From CAZHHH01 sp052400685 (GTDB taxonomy: Bacteria; Bacteroidota; Bacteroidia; Bacteroidales; Marinilabiliaceae), in NCBI GenBank assembly GCA_052400685.1, contig JBQTGJ010000011.1: a stretch of DNA of 64,000 bases. One strand, 5' to 3'. A program made the position numbers and the translations under genes. Below are positions 34,209 to 43,396 of the stretch, one piece after another. Under the pieces are notes generated by a model. That model had not been told where the DNA came from. It saw only the letters and a list, made by a program, of their open reading frames with translations, and did not search any database. How positions within the stretch are numbered: the stretch's first letter is position 1; the number at the start of each line of letters is the position of its first letter.

Positions 34209-37145
34209 ATGAAAAAAATTTTACAGGAAGTTGGGCTAATTGTACTTTTAATTAGCATGGTAGGGGGAAGTAAAGCGCAGACTTACACATTTAGTCCGGC
34301 AGATGGTTCAACGGACGTGTCAACATCTCCTACGCTTACAATCACCTTTGATGGACCGGTGTCGTTGGTGAAAGGGAAATCTATTTATGTGACGAATAGT
34401 GATTGGAGTGCATATTTTGCTTTTTCTACAGGTTCTGACGGTGTAGGCTTACCACCTGTGTCCGTACCTGCGGATGATGAGTTGATCGTTTCCGGTAATA
34501 CTTTAACAATTGATTTGAGCGGTGAGGTGCTGGAGAGTGAACAGGAATATTCTGTTTTTACTGATGCCGGTGCCATTAAAGTATCAGATGATGTTTGGGA
34601 CGGTCTTGCCACTTATCCAACTTCCATCTGGTCGTTTACGACGGAGTCGTCGGTTGTAGTATCTGTTACGGATTTTTCGCCTGCCGATGATGCCACTGAT
34701 GTTTCCATCAGTCCTACTTTGTCGGTTACCTTTGATCAGGATATTATTCTGGGTAGTACCGGTTTTTTTAGGATTTATGATGAGCTCAATCAACAGGTTG
34801 TGACTATTGATGTTACGAGCCCTAAAGTGTCTGTCAATGCGAATGTGTTGGAAGTCAGCCTGTCTAACGTGCTATTGTCTTATTCATCCCTTTATCACGT
34901 CAATATCGATGCCGGGTTTGTCGAATCTTTTGGCGGTATAAGTGATAATACTTCGTGGACGTTTACCACAGAAACAACGCCACCTTCCTGGTTGGTCGAT
35001 CCAACTGTTTCTCAGTCTACAACGGGATACACTGTGTCAGGACAAACCGATTCAGGTGGTATTTACTATTTTATTGTAACGGATGAATTGAAAACGCCTA
35101 CGGCAGCTCAGATAAAAGCCGGAACGGATGCATACGGTAACAGCGCTATTGTTGCAATAAATGATCAGATGTATGCCAGTACCACTTTTTCAAACAATCA
35201 GACTTTTAGCTCGGCATTGCCTTTAGGACAAGTCTATTATGTCTACATTGTAGCAGCTTCCATCGATTCTAAAAATAGTGATGTGAAGTTGTCATATATT
35301 GATCGGACCCTACCCTCTGTTAACGAAGGATTGTGTGACCCACAGGATGGAGAAACCTCAGCTGCCGTGAATACCGATATTACCATTACGTTTACCGAAA
35401 AGATGTATGGCTATAGCGGCGGAACACTCGTTGCTTTGGACGAAACTTTTTTTGATTTGACCACGGGTGACACTCCTGTAGACTTTACCTTTTCTGTTAG
35501 TACCGACGGAAAAGTGGTTGTCTTGACGCCGGTGGATGAGTTGCTGGGCTCTACTGAGTATCAAATTGCAATCAGTACGCTGTCGGATGCTTATTATAAT
35601 CAACTGGCGTCCTTAACCCGTACTTTTGAGACGGATGACCTGAACATCTGGACAGGGGCAAATGCAAGCGATCCAACCAACTGGTTTTTGGATGCCAACT
35701 GGGCATCTTCTTATGTGTCAGGCAAAAGTGTCAAAATTCCGGCAGACCTGAGTAATTATCCCGTTATTGCTGATGGCGACGATGTTTCTGTCAATAATCT
35801 AACCATAGAAGCTGGAGCAAATCTTTCTCAAACCGGTGGACAATTAACCATTGTTGGCGATTTCGTGTTGGAGTCAACGGTTGACATTAACGCATCATAT
35901 ATTTATCAGGGCGGAACATTAAACGTTAGTGATGATAATGTGCATGTGGAACAACAAATATCAAATATTGACTGGACTTATCTTTTGGCATCGCCCACCA
36001 TGGGTGCTACCAAGTCAGGTATTTTATCAACATATCCTTTAAGGTATTACGATAATCCTACCGACTCCTGGATAGATATTGGCAATACGGCCACCATGGA
36101 GCCCGGACGTGGCTATTCTATTTGGACCGATTATACTGACTTTGAATTTACCGGCGCGTTGAATTTGTCTGATGTCAGCGTTGATTTGGTGCGAACCGAT
36201 GGTCAGGGGTATGGGTGGAATTTGTTGGGAAATCCTTTTACTGCGGCTATTGACTGGTCGTTGCTTGATGTGGATACCTCTAAAATTGTTAATGGTTACT
36301 GGATTTGGGATCCTCGTCTGAGTTTATATGGCGCATTAAACAGTGAGAGTGGGGTCATGGTGAATATGGATTACGACAAAATTCCCTCCAATCATGCTTT
36401 TCTTGTAAAGGTAAAACCCGGCATCTCGTCTGCTTCTCTCAATATCACCAATCAGGCTTTGGTCGCCAATGTGGGGTCTATGCTTAAGTCTTCTACTCCG
36501 TTTGATTATATTAAAATGGCCGGTATTAATGGCGATTATAAGGATGAAATCGCTTTGGCTTTTTCCGATAAAGCGTCGATACTGGAAGATAAATATGATA
36601 CTGAAAAGAAATTTGCCAACCGCAGTTATCTGCTTGAATTATATACTGAAGTTGGAGATTTAAAAGCCTGTATTAATTCGTTTCCATTGGATGGGGAACG
36701 TATTATTCCTTTGGGCTATTATGCTAAAAAAACAGGGTCTTATTCGATAGAGTTAGTTGATAATCCGTCGGCTGTAGAGGTTTCGTTGATTGATCACCAG
36801 ACCGATAAGGAGTTTGATTTTTCGGAAGGTAATTCGTATTCGTTTACTGCTGGTGAGACTGGTTATAACAGTGAACGTTTTGCTTTGCGTTTAAAACGTG
36901 TGGCAACGGATATAACTTCTTTGAAGCACCAAAGTTTGGTGTCGTATGTGAATAATGGAACTCTGTTTGTTGAGGTTCCGGATGATATGGCCGGCGATTA
37001 TATGACCGTTGTGGATGTTAATGGCAAGGTAATAACAAAAGTAATGCTAAAGGATGGCACGAATCAAATTGATGGTTTGGTTGCTGGTTTATATTTTCTT
37101 AATTTTACCACCAATTCTGAAAGTATAAAAGTCCTTGTAAAGTAA
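34209..37145 (+). CDS. Secreted Ig-like domain protein with T9SS type A sorting tail
   Basis: 978 residues. Signal peptide MKKILQEVGLIVLLISMV...KAQ; then Big_5-type Ig-like domains (about 25-150, 153-255 and 365-470, each opening with FSPADG/ASP-like, TDVS..SPTL.ITF). A G8/discoidin-like central part follows (WTGANASDPTNWFLDANW, about 480-640), then the C-terminal 70 residues ending GLVAGLYFLNFTTNSESIKVLVK, which match the type A sorting domain recognised by the type IX secretion system. Likely a cell-surface or released protein; ligand or activity unknown. A 62-codon acidic ORF follows 15 bp downstream. Confidence 0.88.
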   Translation: MKKILQEVGLIVLLISMVGGSKAQTYTFSPADGSTDVSTSPTLTITFDGPVSLVKGKSIYVTNSDWSAYFAFSTGSDGVGLPPVSVPADDELIVSGNTLTIDLSGEVLESEQEYSVFTDAGAIKVSDDVWDGLATYPTSIWSFTTESSVVVSVTDFSPADDATDVSISPTLSVTFDQDIILGSTGFFRIYDELNQQVVTIDVTSPKVSVNANVLEVSLSNVLLSYSSLYHVNIDAGFVESFGGISDNTSWTFTTETTPPSWLVDPTVSQSTTGYTVSGQTDSGGIYYFIVTDELKTPTAAQIKAGTDAYGNSAIVAINDQMYASTTFSNNQTFSSALPLGQVYYVYIVAASIDSKNSDVKLSYIDRTLPSVNEGLCDPQDGETSAAVNTDITITFTEKMYGYSGGTLVALDETFFDLTTGDTPVDFTFSVSTDGKVVVLTPVDELLGSTEYQIAISTLSDAYYNQLASLTRTFETDDLNIWTGANASDPTNWFLDANWASSYVSGKSVKIPADLSNYPVIADGDDVSVNNLTIEAGANLSQTGGQLTIVGDFVLESTVDINASYIYQGGTLNVSDDNVHVEQQISNIDWTYLLASPTMGATKSGILSTYPLRYYDNPTDSWIDIGNTATMEPGRGYSIWTDYTDFEFTGALNLSDVSVDLVRTDGQGYGWNLLGNPFTAAIDWSLLDVDTSKIVNGYWIWDPRLSLYGALNSESGVMVNMDYDKIPSNHAFLVKVKPGISSASLNITNQALVANVGSMLKSSTPFDYIKMAGINGDYKDEIALAFSDKASILEDKYDTEKKFANRSYLLELYTEVGDLKACINSFPLDGERIIPLGYYAKKTGSYSIELVDNPSAVEVSLIDHQTDKEFDFSEGNSYSFTAGETGYNSERFALRLKRVATDITSLKHQSLVSYVNNGTLFVEVPDDMAGDYMTVVDVNGKVITKVMLKDGTNQIDGLVAGLYFLNFTTNSESIKVLVK

Positions 37146-37160
37146 TATTTATTGACTTTG

Positions 37161-37349
37161 ATGAAGTTAAAAAATAAATACAATAAACCCGAGATTCGTG
37201 AAGTCCTGATTGATCAGTCAATTGCTGTTTTTATGACTTCTGAAGGTTCAGGACCTGATCCGAGTGATAAACCTAAAAATGCTTCGCCATCTTCGGATGG
37301 CGATAGCTTCAATGAAAATAAACTGGAAGAGAATCCCTTTGAGCGTTAG
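37161..37349 (+). CDS. Small acidic protein, possible secreted or signalling peptide
   Basis: 62 residues from ATG 37161: a basic start MKLKNKYNKPEIREV, a short hydrophobic patch LIDQSIAVFMTS, then a Gly/Pro/Ser/Asp-rich disordered tail ending ENPFER. From memory, similar short ORFs (KPEI.., SLVMMSE.., ..NPF) occur in Bacteroidales beside surface-protein or sensor genes, but I know of no assigned function. It follows the T9SS cargo gene by 15 bp and converges on the hybrid sensor, overlapping its stop by 4 bp. A TTG at 37152 is an alternative start. Confidence 0.6.
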   Translation: MKLKNKYNKPEIREVLIDQSIAVFMTSEGSGPDPSDKPKNASPSSDGDSFNENKLEENPFER

Positions 37350-37368
37350 CTTGAAGGGATTTCCTTTT
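37331..37368. terminator. Bidirectional terminator between convergent genes
   Basis: AATCCCTT (37332-37339) pairs with AAGGGATT (37354-37361) and is followed by TCCTTTTTA. The loop holds both stop codons (small ORF and hybrid sensor). Confidence 0.7.
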
Positions 37369-40300
37369 TATTATCTGTTACCAGTGCATACTTACTGGGC
37401 GGGACACCGTATTTCCCTTTGAAACTTTTTGAAAAGGCCGATTGACTTGTGAACCCCACGGCATACATGGCTTCTGAGATGTTGCTGTTTTGGCTTTTAA
37501 TATATAAGGCCGCTTTTTGCAAGCGGTAGTCTATAATAATTTCCTTGGTCCCTTTGCCTGTGATTTGCCTTAGTCTTCGGTATAAATGTGTGGCACTCAT
37601 GCCTATTTGTGTCGCAATGTATTCTACGGTGAGTTCAGGGTCATCAACCTTATTTTCGATGATTGTCATCACTTTGGTTAGTAATTGTTCGTCGGCTGTT
37701 GGTTTTTCGTTATTTGGGCTTTTAGGCGTGATAAGTAGTTGCTTTTTGATAAATTCTGAGAGTTGACTTTCGCGACGGAAAATGGCTTCTATACACGATT
37801 GCAGGTATTCAATATCAAATGGTTTGGTAATGTACATGTCGGCACCGCTTTGCATCCCTTCCAATTTTTGTTGATCCATTGTTTTGGCCGTGAGCAGAAT
37901 TACCGGCAGGTGCATTGTTTTCTTTTCCTGTTTAATCATTCTACAGAGTTCCAGTCCATTGATGCCGGGCATCATAATATCTGAAATAACCAATTGTGGT
38001 TTTTCTTTTTGCAGGATATTCCATCCTTCGTTGCCATCATGTGCTGTTTGTATATAATAGCTGTTTTGCAGGTTCCAACGAATCAGATCAAGAATATCGT
38101 CGTTGTCATCAATTACCAGGATTCGTTTGGCCGTTGCCTGATCCAATGGGCGTTTTTCCTGATTGAAAAATGCGGGTACGGTATGGGGGGTTGAATTGGT
38201 CGCAATCTCTGGCTTTGTTTTGCAAGCTGGCAGAGTTAATAGAAAGGTGCTTCCCTTATTGATTTCACTTTTAACGGATAGTGTTCCATTGTGCAGCTGC
38301 GCGTATTTATGGGCAAGGGTTAGGCCTATACCACTCCCGGTTTTTAGCTTTTTATTTTTCTCGTTGGTTTGGTAAAAATGTTTGAATATGTGTTGCTGGT
38401 CGTTGCCCGAAATGCCAATGCCGGTATCTGAAATGGCTATTTGCAGACGTTGCTCTTTATCATTCGTCATTTTCAGAGAAATACTGCCGCCCGACGGGGT
38501 ATATTTAAATGCATTGGAAAGGATGTTGAACAGGATCGTTTCAATTTTTTCTTTGTCAATGTTGGCGAAGACTGGTTCTATAGGCAGATTAATGGTGTAG
38601 TCAATTTCATGTCGGGTGGCGATGTCATCAAAAAAGATGAAAACATCTTTACAGAATTGATTCATGTTGGTTATTTCTGTAGACAGCAATAGTTTATCCG
38701 ATTCTATTTTTCGAAGATCAAGCAGTTGATTAACCAGCTTGTATAGTCGTAGCGCATTTCGGTAGGCCAGATTAAGCATTTTTTGCTGCACGGGGTTGCC
38801 CGGTTGATTCAACAATTGTTTTAGCGGTGGTATAATGAGGCTTAATGGGGTGCGGAATTCGTGTGAGATGTTGGTGAAAAAGTCAATTTTGGCTTCGTAC
38901 ATTTTTTCGCTGTGCTCGTTTTTAAGTTTCAGAATATGTAATTGGTTATTTAATTTTTGTCGATAGTTATATATTTTGAAGATGGTATAGGTGAGCCCTA
39001 TTGCTATTAATATATAGAGTAGTATGAAAGCTTTGCTGAGAAGGAGTGATGGCGCAATATGAATGGGAAGTTGTCTTGTTTCACTCCATACGCCCAGCCG
39101 GTTGGTGCCACTGACTTCGAGCGTGTAATCACCGGGTGTTAGGTTCGAAAAAACTGCGAAGTTTTTGATGCCTGAGGTGAAAGTCCATTCATCCTGCAAA
39201 GGCGTTAGTCGATAGCGGAATTGCGAGACATCCGGAAACAGATAGTCGAAGGTGGAGAATTCAAAGGTCAGCGAATTTTCATAGAATTTAAGTTTTAACA
39301 GGTCGGTAAAGGCAATGTCGTTAATTGAGACGTGAGTGCTGTCGCTGGGGACTATTTTGCGGTTATTGATGAACAGACCTGAAATAAGCAATGTGGGACG
39401 CTTCTCAGGGCCATTGAATGCTGTGGGTTTTACTTCTACATAGCCGTTGTCGCCACCAAAATATAAAATCCCGTCGGTGTTAATGGTGGCTGCATAATTG
39501 TAAAATCCCTTGAAGTAGGTGTTGGTATTGACAGGTAGTGTTGTATAGCTTTTGGTGGTTGGGTCAATGCGTAGTATTGTATTGTGAGTCGTGGCCCAGA
39601 TAAAACCCTGTCTGTCCTCTTGTAGATTGATTATTTTTACCGGTGTCCCTGTGATTATTTTTATCGATGAAATTGAATCAGTCGTTGGGGTATATCTGAT
39701 GATTTCATTGTGTACACCCAGCCATAAGTCACCATTTTGTGTGGCAATTTGGCTTGTAATATGTTTGTTTTTAATGTGTTGAACAATGGCTTTAACAGAG
39801 CTCTTTTCGAGCGTATGGGGATTTATTTTCCAGAATTTATTGGCCTGACTCATATAGATGTTGTTTTTACTGGCCAGGAAACGGGCCTCTCCGTTGTTGT
39901 CAAATTGCAGGAAATGAATTTTATCGACGTTTCTTATATCTCCGGTTATCTTGTACATACCACCTTCCCAGGCACTTACCCACATGGAGCCATCATCAAG
40001 CACAGCAAAGCCGCTGATGTAGTTGGAGGTGAGACCATTGTTTTTATTGGCTGTGATAGACGTCATTGTTTGAGTTGACGGATTCCATAGGTTGATACCA
40101 CCTGCTGTTCCTATCCAGATACGGTTCATGGTGTCTTTGGTCAGAGCGTATACATTGTCCAGAAGTATTTGTCGTTCGGGAGCCGAATTGGTTGAGAAAT
40201 CGGTTTCCAGACCTGTTTTGTTCGACTTGTGAATGACGCCGTGGATCGAAGCCATCCATAAGTCATTATTTTCGTCACAGAGCAGCGCTCTGATCTGATT

Positions 40301-41353
40301 TCCAATACGGGGTTCCTGGTATGAGAAAAAAGCCTGATGTAATATGTAGCCTGTTTTTGAGGGATCGATGATGCTGATTCCGCCCGAGGTAATGAGCCAT
40401 ACTCGCTGGCTTTGGTCTTCAAATATCTCCCAAATAACATTGTTTGCAATGGAGTGGATGACTTGCGGGTCATGATATAAGGTGATTATCTTACTCGTGT
40501 AACGGTTAAAAATATTTAAACCAAAATCGGTCCCCAGCCATATTAGTGAATCGTTTTGTTGATACAGACATTTAACAACTTCATTACTTATGGCGGTGTT
40601 GCTGGTGTTATAGGTTTTAGTCTGACCGTTGCGTGTGTCAAAGGCTACCAGTCCGGTTTCAGTGCCTACCCAGAGTAAGGTGTCATTGTTGGATGAAAAG
40701 GGGTGAATGGTGCAGATCAGGTTATTTTCGAGTAGTGGCTTGTATGTCCCTTTCAGATTATAGCTGGTAAATGTGCCATTATGAAAGCCGTTTAAACCGT
40801 TATAGGTGCCCACCCAGATAGTCCCGTTTTGCGCTTGGTAAAAGGCTCTGATGGTGTTATGGCTTAGTGCTGAGTTGGCGGTGTTGTATAGCGTGTAGGT
40901 TTGGGTGGCTGCTGTGTAGATGAGTATCCCTTTGGTGGTTCCAATCCATATTCTTCCACGCTGGTCTTTCATCAGGGCTCTTATTGCTTTAGCGTCACCG
41001 GTGTTGATCTGTGTGACTTTAAAGGTGCGGATATTTATGCGTGATAAGCCATTCCAGGTTCCAACCCAAATGTAATCGTCATCGTACAGCAGGGTGCTTA
41101 TATTATTGGATATGATAGATGTCGGATGGCCTTCATTTTGGAATTGGGTCATTTGGTAGCCGTCGTATCTTGAAAGTCCCTCCTGCGTCCCTATCCAAAT
41201 GAAGCCATATTTGTCCTGAACAATGGAATTGGTTACGTTACTACCCAGTCCGTTATCAATTGTCAGGTTGGTGAAGAAATAGGCGTCTGTGTTGGCCGCT
41301 GATGAAGTCCAGTGACCTAATAGTAATATTGATATGATAATAAGTTTGTTCAT
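37346..41353 (-). CDS. Hybrid two-component system sensor/regulator (HTCS) of the galactan locus
   Basis: 1,335 residues in one polypeptide. Seen: signal peptide; a 14-bladed periplasmic two-component propeller with repeats such as IWIGTQEGLSRYD and IWVGTYNGLNGF (about 30-690); Y_Y_Y domain (about 700-770); membrane helix (AFILLYILIAIGLTYTIF, about 780); HisKA with H831 in NISHEFRTP; HATPase_c (SGIGLTLA); receiver domain with D1125 in VISDIMMPG; AraC-type DNA-binding domain (about 1235-1325, YRLQKAALYI and VGFTSQSAFSKSFKGKYG). Known: such proteins bind oligosaccharides directly and activate the adjacent utilization locus. Here it is divergent from GH53-GH2-susCDE, so galactan fragments are the expected ligand. 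Confidence 0.96.
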   Translation of the reverse strand: MNKLIIISILLLGHWTSSAANTDAYFFTNLTIDNGLGSNVTNSIVQDKYGFIWIGTQEGLSRYDGYQMTQFQNEGHPTSIISNNISTLLYDDDYIWVGTWNGLSRINIRTFKVTQINTGDAKAIRALMKDQRGRIWIGTTKGILIYTAATQTYTLYNTANSALSHNTIRAFYQAQNGTIWVGTYNGLNGFHNGTFTSYNLKGTYKPLLENNLICTIHPFSSNNDTLLWVGTETGLVAFDTRNGQTKTYNTSNTAISNEVVKCLYQQNDSLIWLGTDFGLNIFNRYTSKIITLYHDPQVIHSIANNVIWEIFEDQSQRVWLITSGGISIIDPSKTGYILHQAFFSYQEPRIGNQIRALLCDENNDLWMASIHGVIHKSNKTGLETDFSTNSAPERQILLDNVYALTKDTMNRIWIGTAGGINLWNPSTQTMTSITANKNNGLTSNYISGFAVLDDGSMWVSAWEGGMYKITGDIRNVDKIHFLQFDNNGEARFLASKNNIYMSQANKFWKINPHTLEKSSVKAIVQHIKNKHITSQIATQNGDLWLGVHNEIIRYTPTTDSISSIKIITGTPVKIINLQEDRQGFIWATTHNTILRIDPTTKSYTTLPVNTNTYFKGFYNYAATINTDGILYFGGDNGYVEVKPTAFNGPEKRPTLLISGLFINNRKIVPSDSTHVSINDIAFTDLLKLKFYENSLTFEFSTFDYLFPDVSQFRYRLTPLQDEWTFTSGIKNFAVFSNLTPGDYTLEVSGTNRLGVWSETRQLPIHIAPSLLLSKAFILLYILIAIGLTYTIFKIYNYRQKLNNQLHILKLKNEHSEKMYEAKIDFFTNISHEFRTPLSLIIPPLKQLLNQPGNPVQQKMLNLAYRNALRLYKLVNQLLDLRKIESDKLLLSTEITNMNQFCKDVFIFFDDIATRHEIDYTINLPIEPVFANIDKEKIETILFNILSNAFKYTPSGGSISLKMTNDKEQRLQIAISDTGIGISGNDQQHIFKHFYQTNEKNKKLKTGSGIGLTLAHKYAQLHNGTLSVKSEINKGSTFLLTLPACKTKPEIATNSTPHTVPAFFNQEKRPLDQATAKRILVIDDNDDILDLIRWNLQNSYYIQTAHDGNEGWNILQKEKPQLVISDIMMPGINGLELCRMIKQEKKTMHLPVILLTAKTMDQQKLEGMQSGADMYITKPFDIEYLQSCIEAIFRRESQLSEFIKKQLLITPKSPNNEKPTADEQLLTKVMTIIENKVDDPELTVEYIATQIGMSATHLYRRLRQITGKGTKEIIIDYRLQKAALYIKSQNSNISEAMYAVGFTSQSAFSKSFKGKYGVPPSKYALVTDNKKEIPSS

Positions 41354-41358
41354 GTTAA

Positions 41359-41416
41359 TGCTGCTTTTATGACAAGCGTAACGCAGAAGTTGACTTTAAA
41401 GACAAACACTATTTAG
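41359..41416. repeat. Dispersed repeat family A, partial copy A6
   Basis: Only the right third is present: CTTTTATGACAAGCGTAACG, CAGAAGTTG, then GACAAACACTATTTAG. It lies 5 bp upstream of the hybrid sensor ATG, within its leader. Confidence 0.7.
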
Positions 41417-41551
41417 TGTTATTGCAATGCCTGTTCATTTTTAGTTTAAGATCAAATTTAAGATATTTTTAGTGATTGTTGGGGGCTTGTTCCATTTTCT
41501 GAATTGGAGTGTATGATTTGAGCATTGTTTTATCTGGTTATGGTATAATAT

Positions 41552-41582
41552 GTTGCGTGCATAGGTTCGTATTTTATATTTG
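41552..41582 (+). promoter_or_regulatory. Candidate promoter of the galactan operon
   Basis: GTTG (41552-41555), a 19-bp spacer, then TATATTTG (41575-41582): full -7 match, 3-of-4 -33 match. If used, the GH53 transcript would have a leader of about 530 nt that contains the 23-bp repeat array. Confidence 0.45.
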
Positions 41583-41822
41583 ACTTGTATGATTTTGACA
41601 ACTTTCTGTATGATTTGTTTTACACTCTTAATTAACGTTTTTTTAGTTTTAAAAATCTTTCAAAGGAGAGGAAAGTAAGTGCGGAAATGTATCGGTCTTC
41701 AGGACTTTGATGATTTGTTTTTTGACATCGAATAAATATTTAAATCGGGCGGTGTTGATGTGAATGTTTCTGCTGATTTGATTTAGTGGCAAGGAGTAGG
41801 AGAATAGTATCTTAAGGAATAG

Positions 41823-42075
41823 TCTGAGACTACTGTCTCAAGGTGTCCGAGACCATTGACTCGGGGTGTATGAGACCATTGTCTCAAGGTGTCCGAGGTT
41901 ACTGTCTCAAGGTGTCCGAGGTTACTGTCTCAAGGAGTCTGAGGTTACTGTCTCAAGGAGCATGAGGTTACTGTCTCAGGGAGCATGAGGTTACTGTCTC
42001 AGGGAGCATGAGGTTACTGTCTCAGGGAGTATGAGACTACTGTCTCAAGGAGTCTGAGACTATCGTCTCAAGGTT
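41823..42075. repeat. 23-bp tandem array, 11 units, upstream of galactan operon
   Basis: Eleven contiguous units of exactly 23 bp, consensus (T/C)(C/A)TGAGgytACTGTCTCA(A/G)GGwG. In the outer units TGAGAC and GTCTCA pair around a 4-nt centre; in the middle units the left arm is degenerate (TGAGGT). The array ends 45 bp before the GH53 ATG. There are no spacers, so not CRISPR. It could be a regulator-binding array, a structured leader or a neutral microsatellite-like expansion. Confidence 0.9.
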
Positions 42076-42120
42076 TAGATTCGTTGAACTAAGGGTGTTT
42101 GTTAATATATAAATGATATT

Positions 42121-43338
42121 ATGATGGGAATGATGAGATTTTTTAGACAACTGTTTGTTCTTTCATTTTTGGTGCTGCTTAGCATGGGTGCCGGATGTTC
42201 GGAATCGGATAATGGCAGCACCGAGCCGGATCCGGACGTGGTTATACCGGTCGATTTTCCCGCTTTTGTCAAAGGGGTTGATTTATCCTATGTTAATCAA
42301 ATAGAAGATAATGGCGGTGTTTATTATAAAGATGGTGTTGCAGCCGATCCTTATGTTTTGCTCAAAGACAAAGGGGCTAATTTGGTGCGGTTGCGCTTGT
42401 GGCATAACCCTTCCTGGTATCAAACTATTTATGGGTCAGAGGCGGTGCTTTACAGTGGTTTTGATGATGTGAAGAAGAGCATCAGACGGGCAAAAGAGGC
42501 CGGGATGGCTGTTTGTCTGGATTTTCATTATTCTGATACATGGGCCGATCCGGCTCGTCAGGATGTCCCGGCTGCATGGAAAGACATTACGGATATTGAG
42601 GTCTTAGAGGATTCTGTTTACCAATATACGTTTGGTGTCCTAAATCAACTTTATTTAGATGGGTTATTGCCCCAGATGGTGCAAATTGGTAATGAAACCA
42701 ATAGAGGTATGATGGATACCGATGTTTCGGCTGCTTTTCCTAAACTTAATGTGTATGATGGGAACTGGGATAATTATGGTCAGGTCGTGAATGCTGCCAT
42801 TAAAGCCGTTCGCGATGTTGATGCCATATCTGGTCAGGAAACGGTGGTAGCGCTGCACGTAGCCGATCCTAAAAATCTCGAATGGTGGTTTACTGCTGCC
42901 ATTAATCAGGGGCATATCAATGATTTTGATGTTATGGGGTTTTCTTATTACCATATCTGGCATACCGAGGTCGCTTTTGATGATTTGCCTGATTTGGTTA
43001 CTTCTTTATCTGCGCGTTTTGGTAAAAAGTTGATGATTCTCGAAACGGCCTATCCTTTTACGAGGGATAATAATGATACTTATGGCAATATATACTATAA
43101 CCAGCCGGCATTAGCTCAATTTCCATATACCGTTGAGGGGCAAAAGGCGTTTCTTACATCGTTGCATCAGAATATGTCGGAGGCCGGCGTTTGGGGTGTT
43201 ATGTACTGGGAACCTGCATGGATAAGTTCACCTATGAGCGATTTGTGGGGAAAGGGGTCGGCCTGGGAAAACTGTGCTTTATTCGATTTTTCCGGTGAGA
43301 TAAGCACGGCAGCTGATTATTTAAATGAAACCTATTGA
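42121..43338 (+). CDS. GH53 arabinogalactan endo-beta-1,4-galactanase, lipoprotein
   Basis: 405 residues. Lipoprotein signal with lipobox LSMGAGC, so probably surface- or periplasm-anchored, then a (beta/alpha)8 GH53 domain. Seen: KGVDLSYVNQIEDNGGVYY, NLVRLRLWHNPSW, CLDFHYSDTWADPARQ, the acid/base E192 in QIGNETN, and the nucleophile E308 in LILETAYPF. Cuts internal beta-1,4-galactosyl bonds of type I galactan. First gene of GH53-GH2-susC-susD-susE; 58 bp before GH2. Confidence 0.96.
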   Translation: MMGMMRFFRQLFVLSFLVLLSMGAGCSESDNGSTEPDPDVVIPVDFPAFVKGVDLSYVNQIEDNGGVYYKDGVAADPYVLLKDKGANLVRLRLWHNPSWYQTIYGSEAVLYSGFDDVKKSIRRAKEAGMAVCLDFHYSDTWADPARQDVPAAWKDITDIEVLEDSVYQYTFGVLNQLYLDGLLPQMVQIGNETNRGMMDTDVSAAFPKLNVYDGNWDNYGQVVNAAIKAVRDVDAISGQETVVALHVADPKNLEWWFTAAINQGHINDFDVMGFSYYHIWHTEVAFDDLPDLVTSLSARFGKKLMILETAYPFTRDNNDTYGNIYYNQPALAQFPYTVEGQKAFLTSLHQNMSEAGVWGVMYWEPAWISSPMSDLWGKGSAWENCALFDFSGEISTAADYLNETY

Positions 43339-43396
43339 TTGGTAGTAGGGGAGTGGCAGTACGTTTATTTGTAGTGATTATTAAAATATTGGAATA

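Noticed and set aside
41823..42075. Possible CRISPR array
   Set aside because: A 23-bp unit repeated without spacers; too short and no cas genes.
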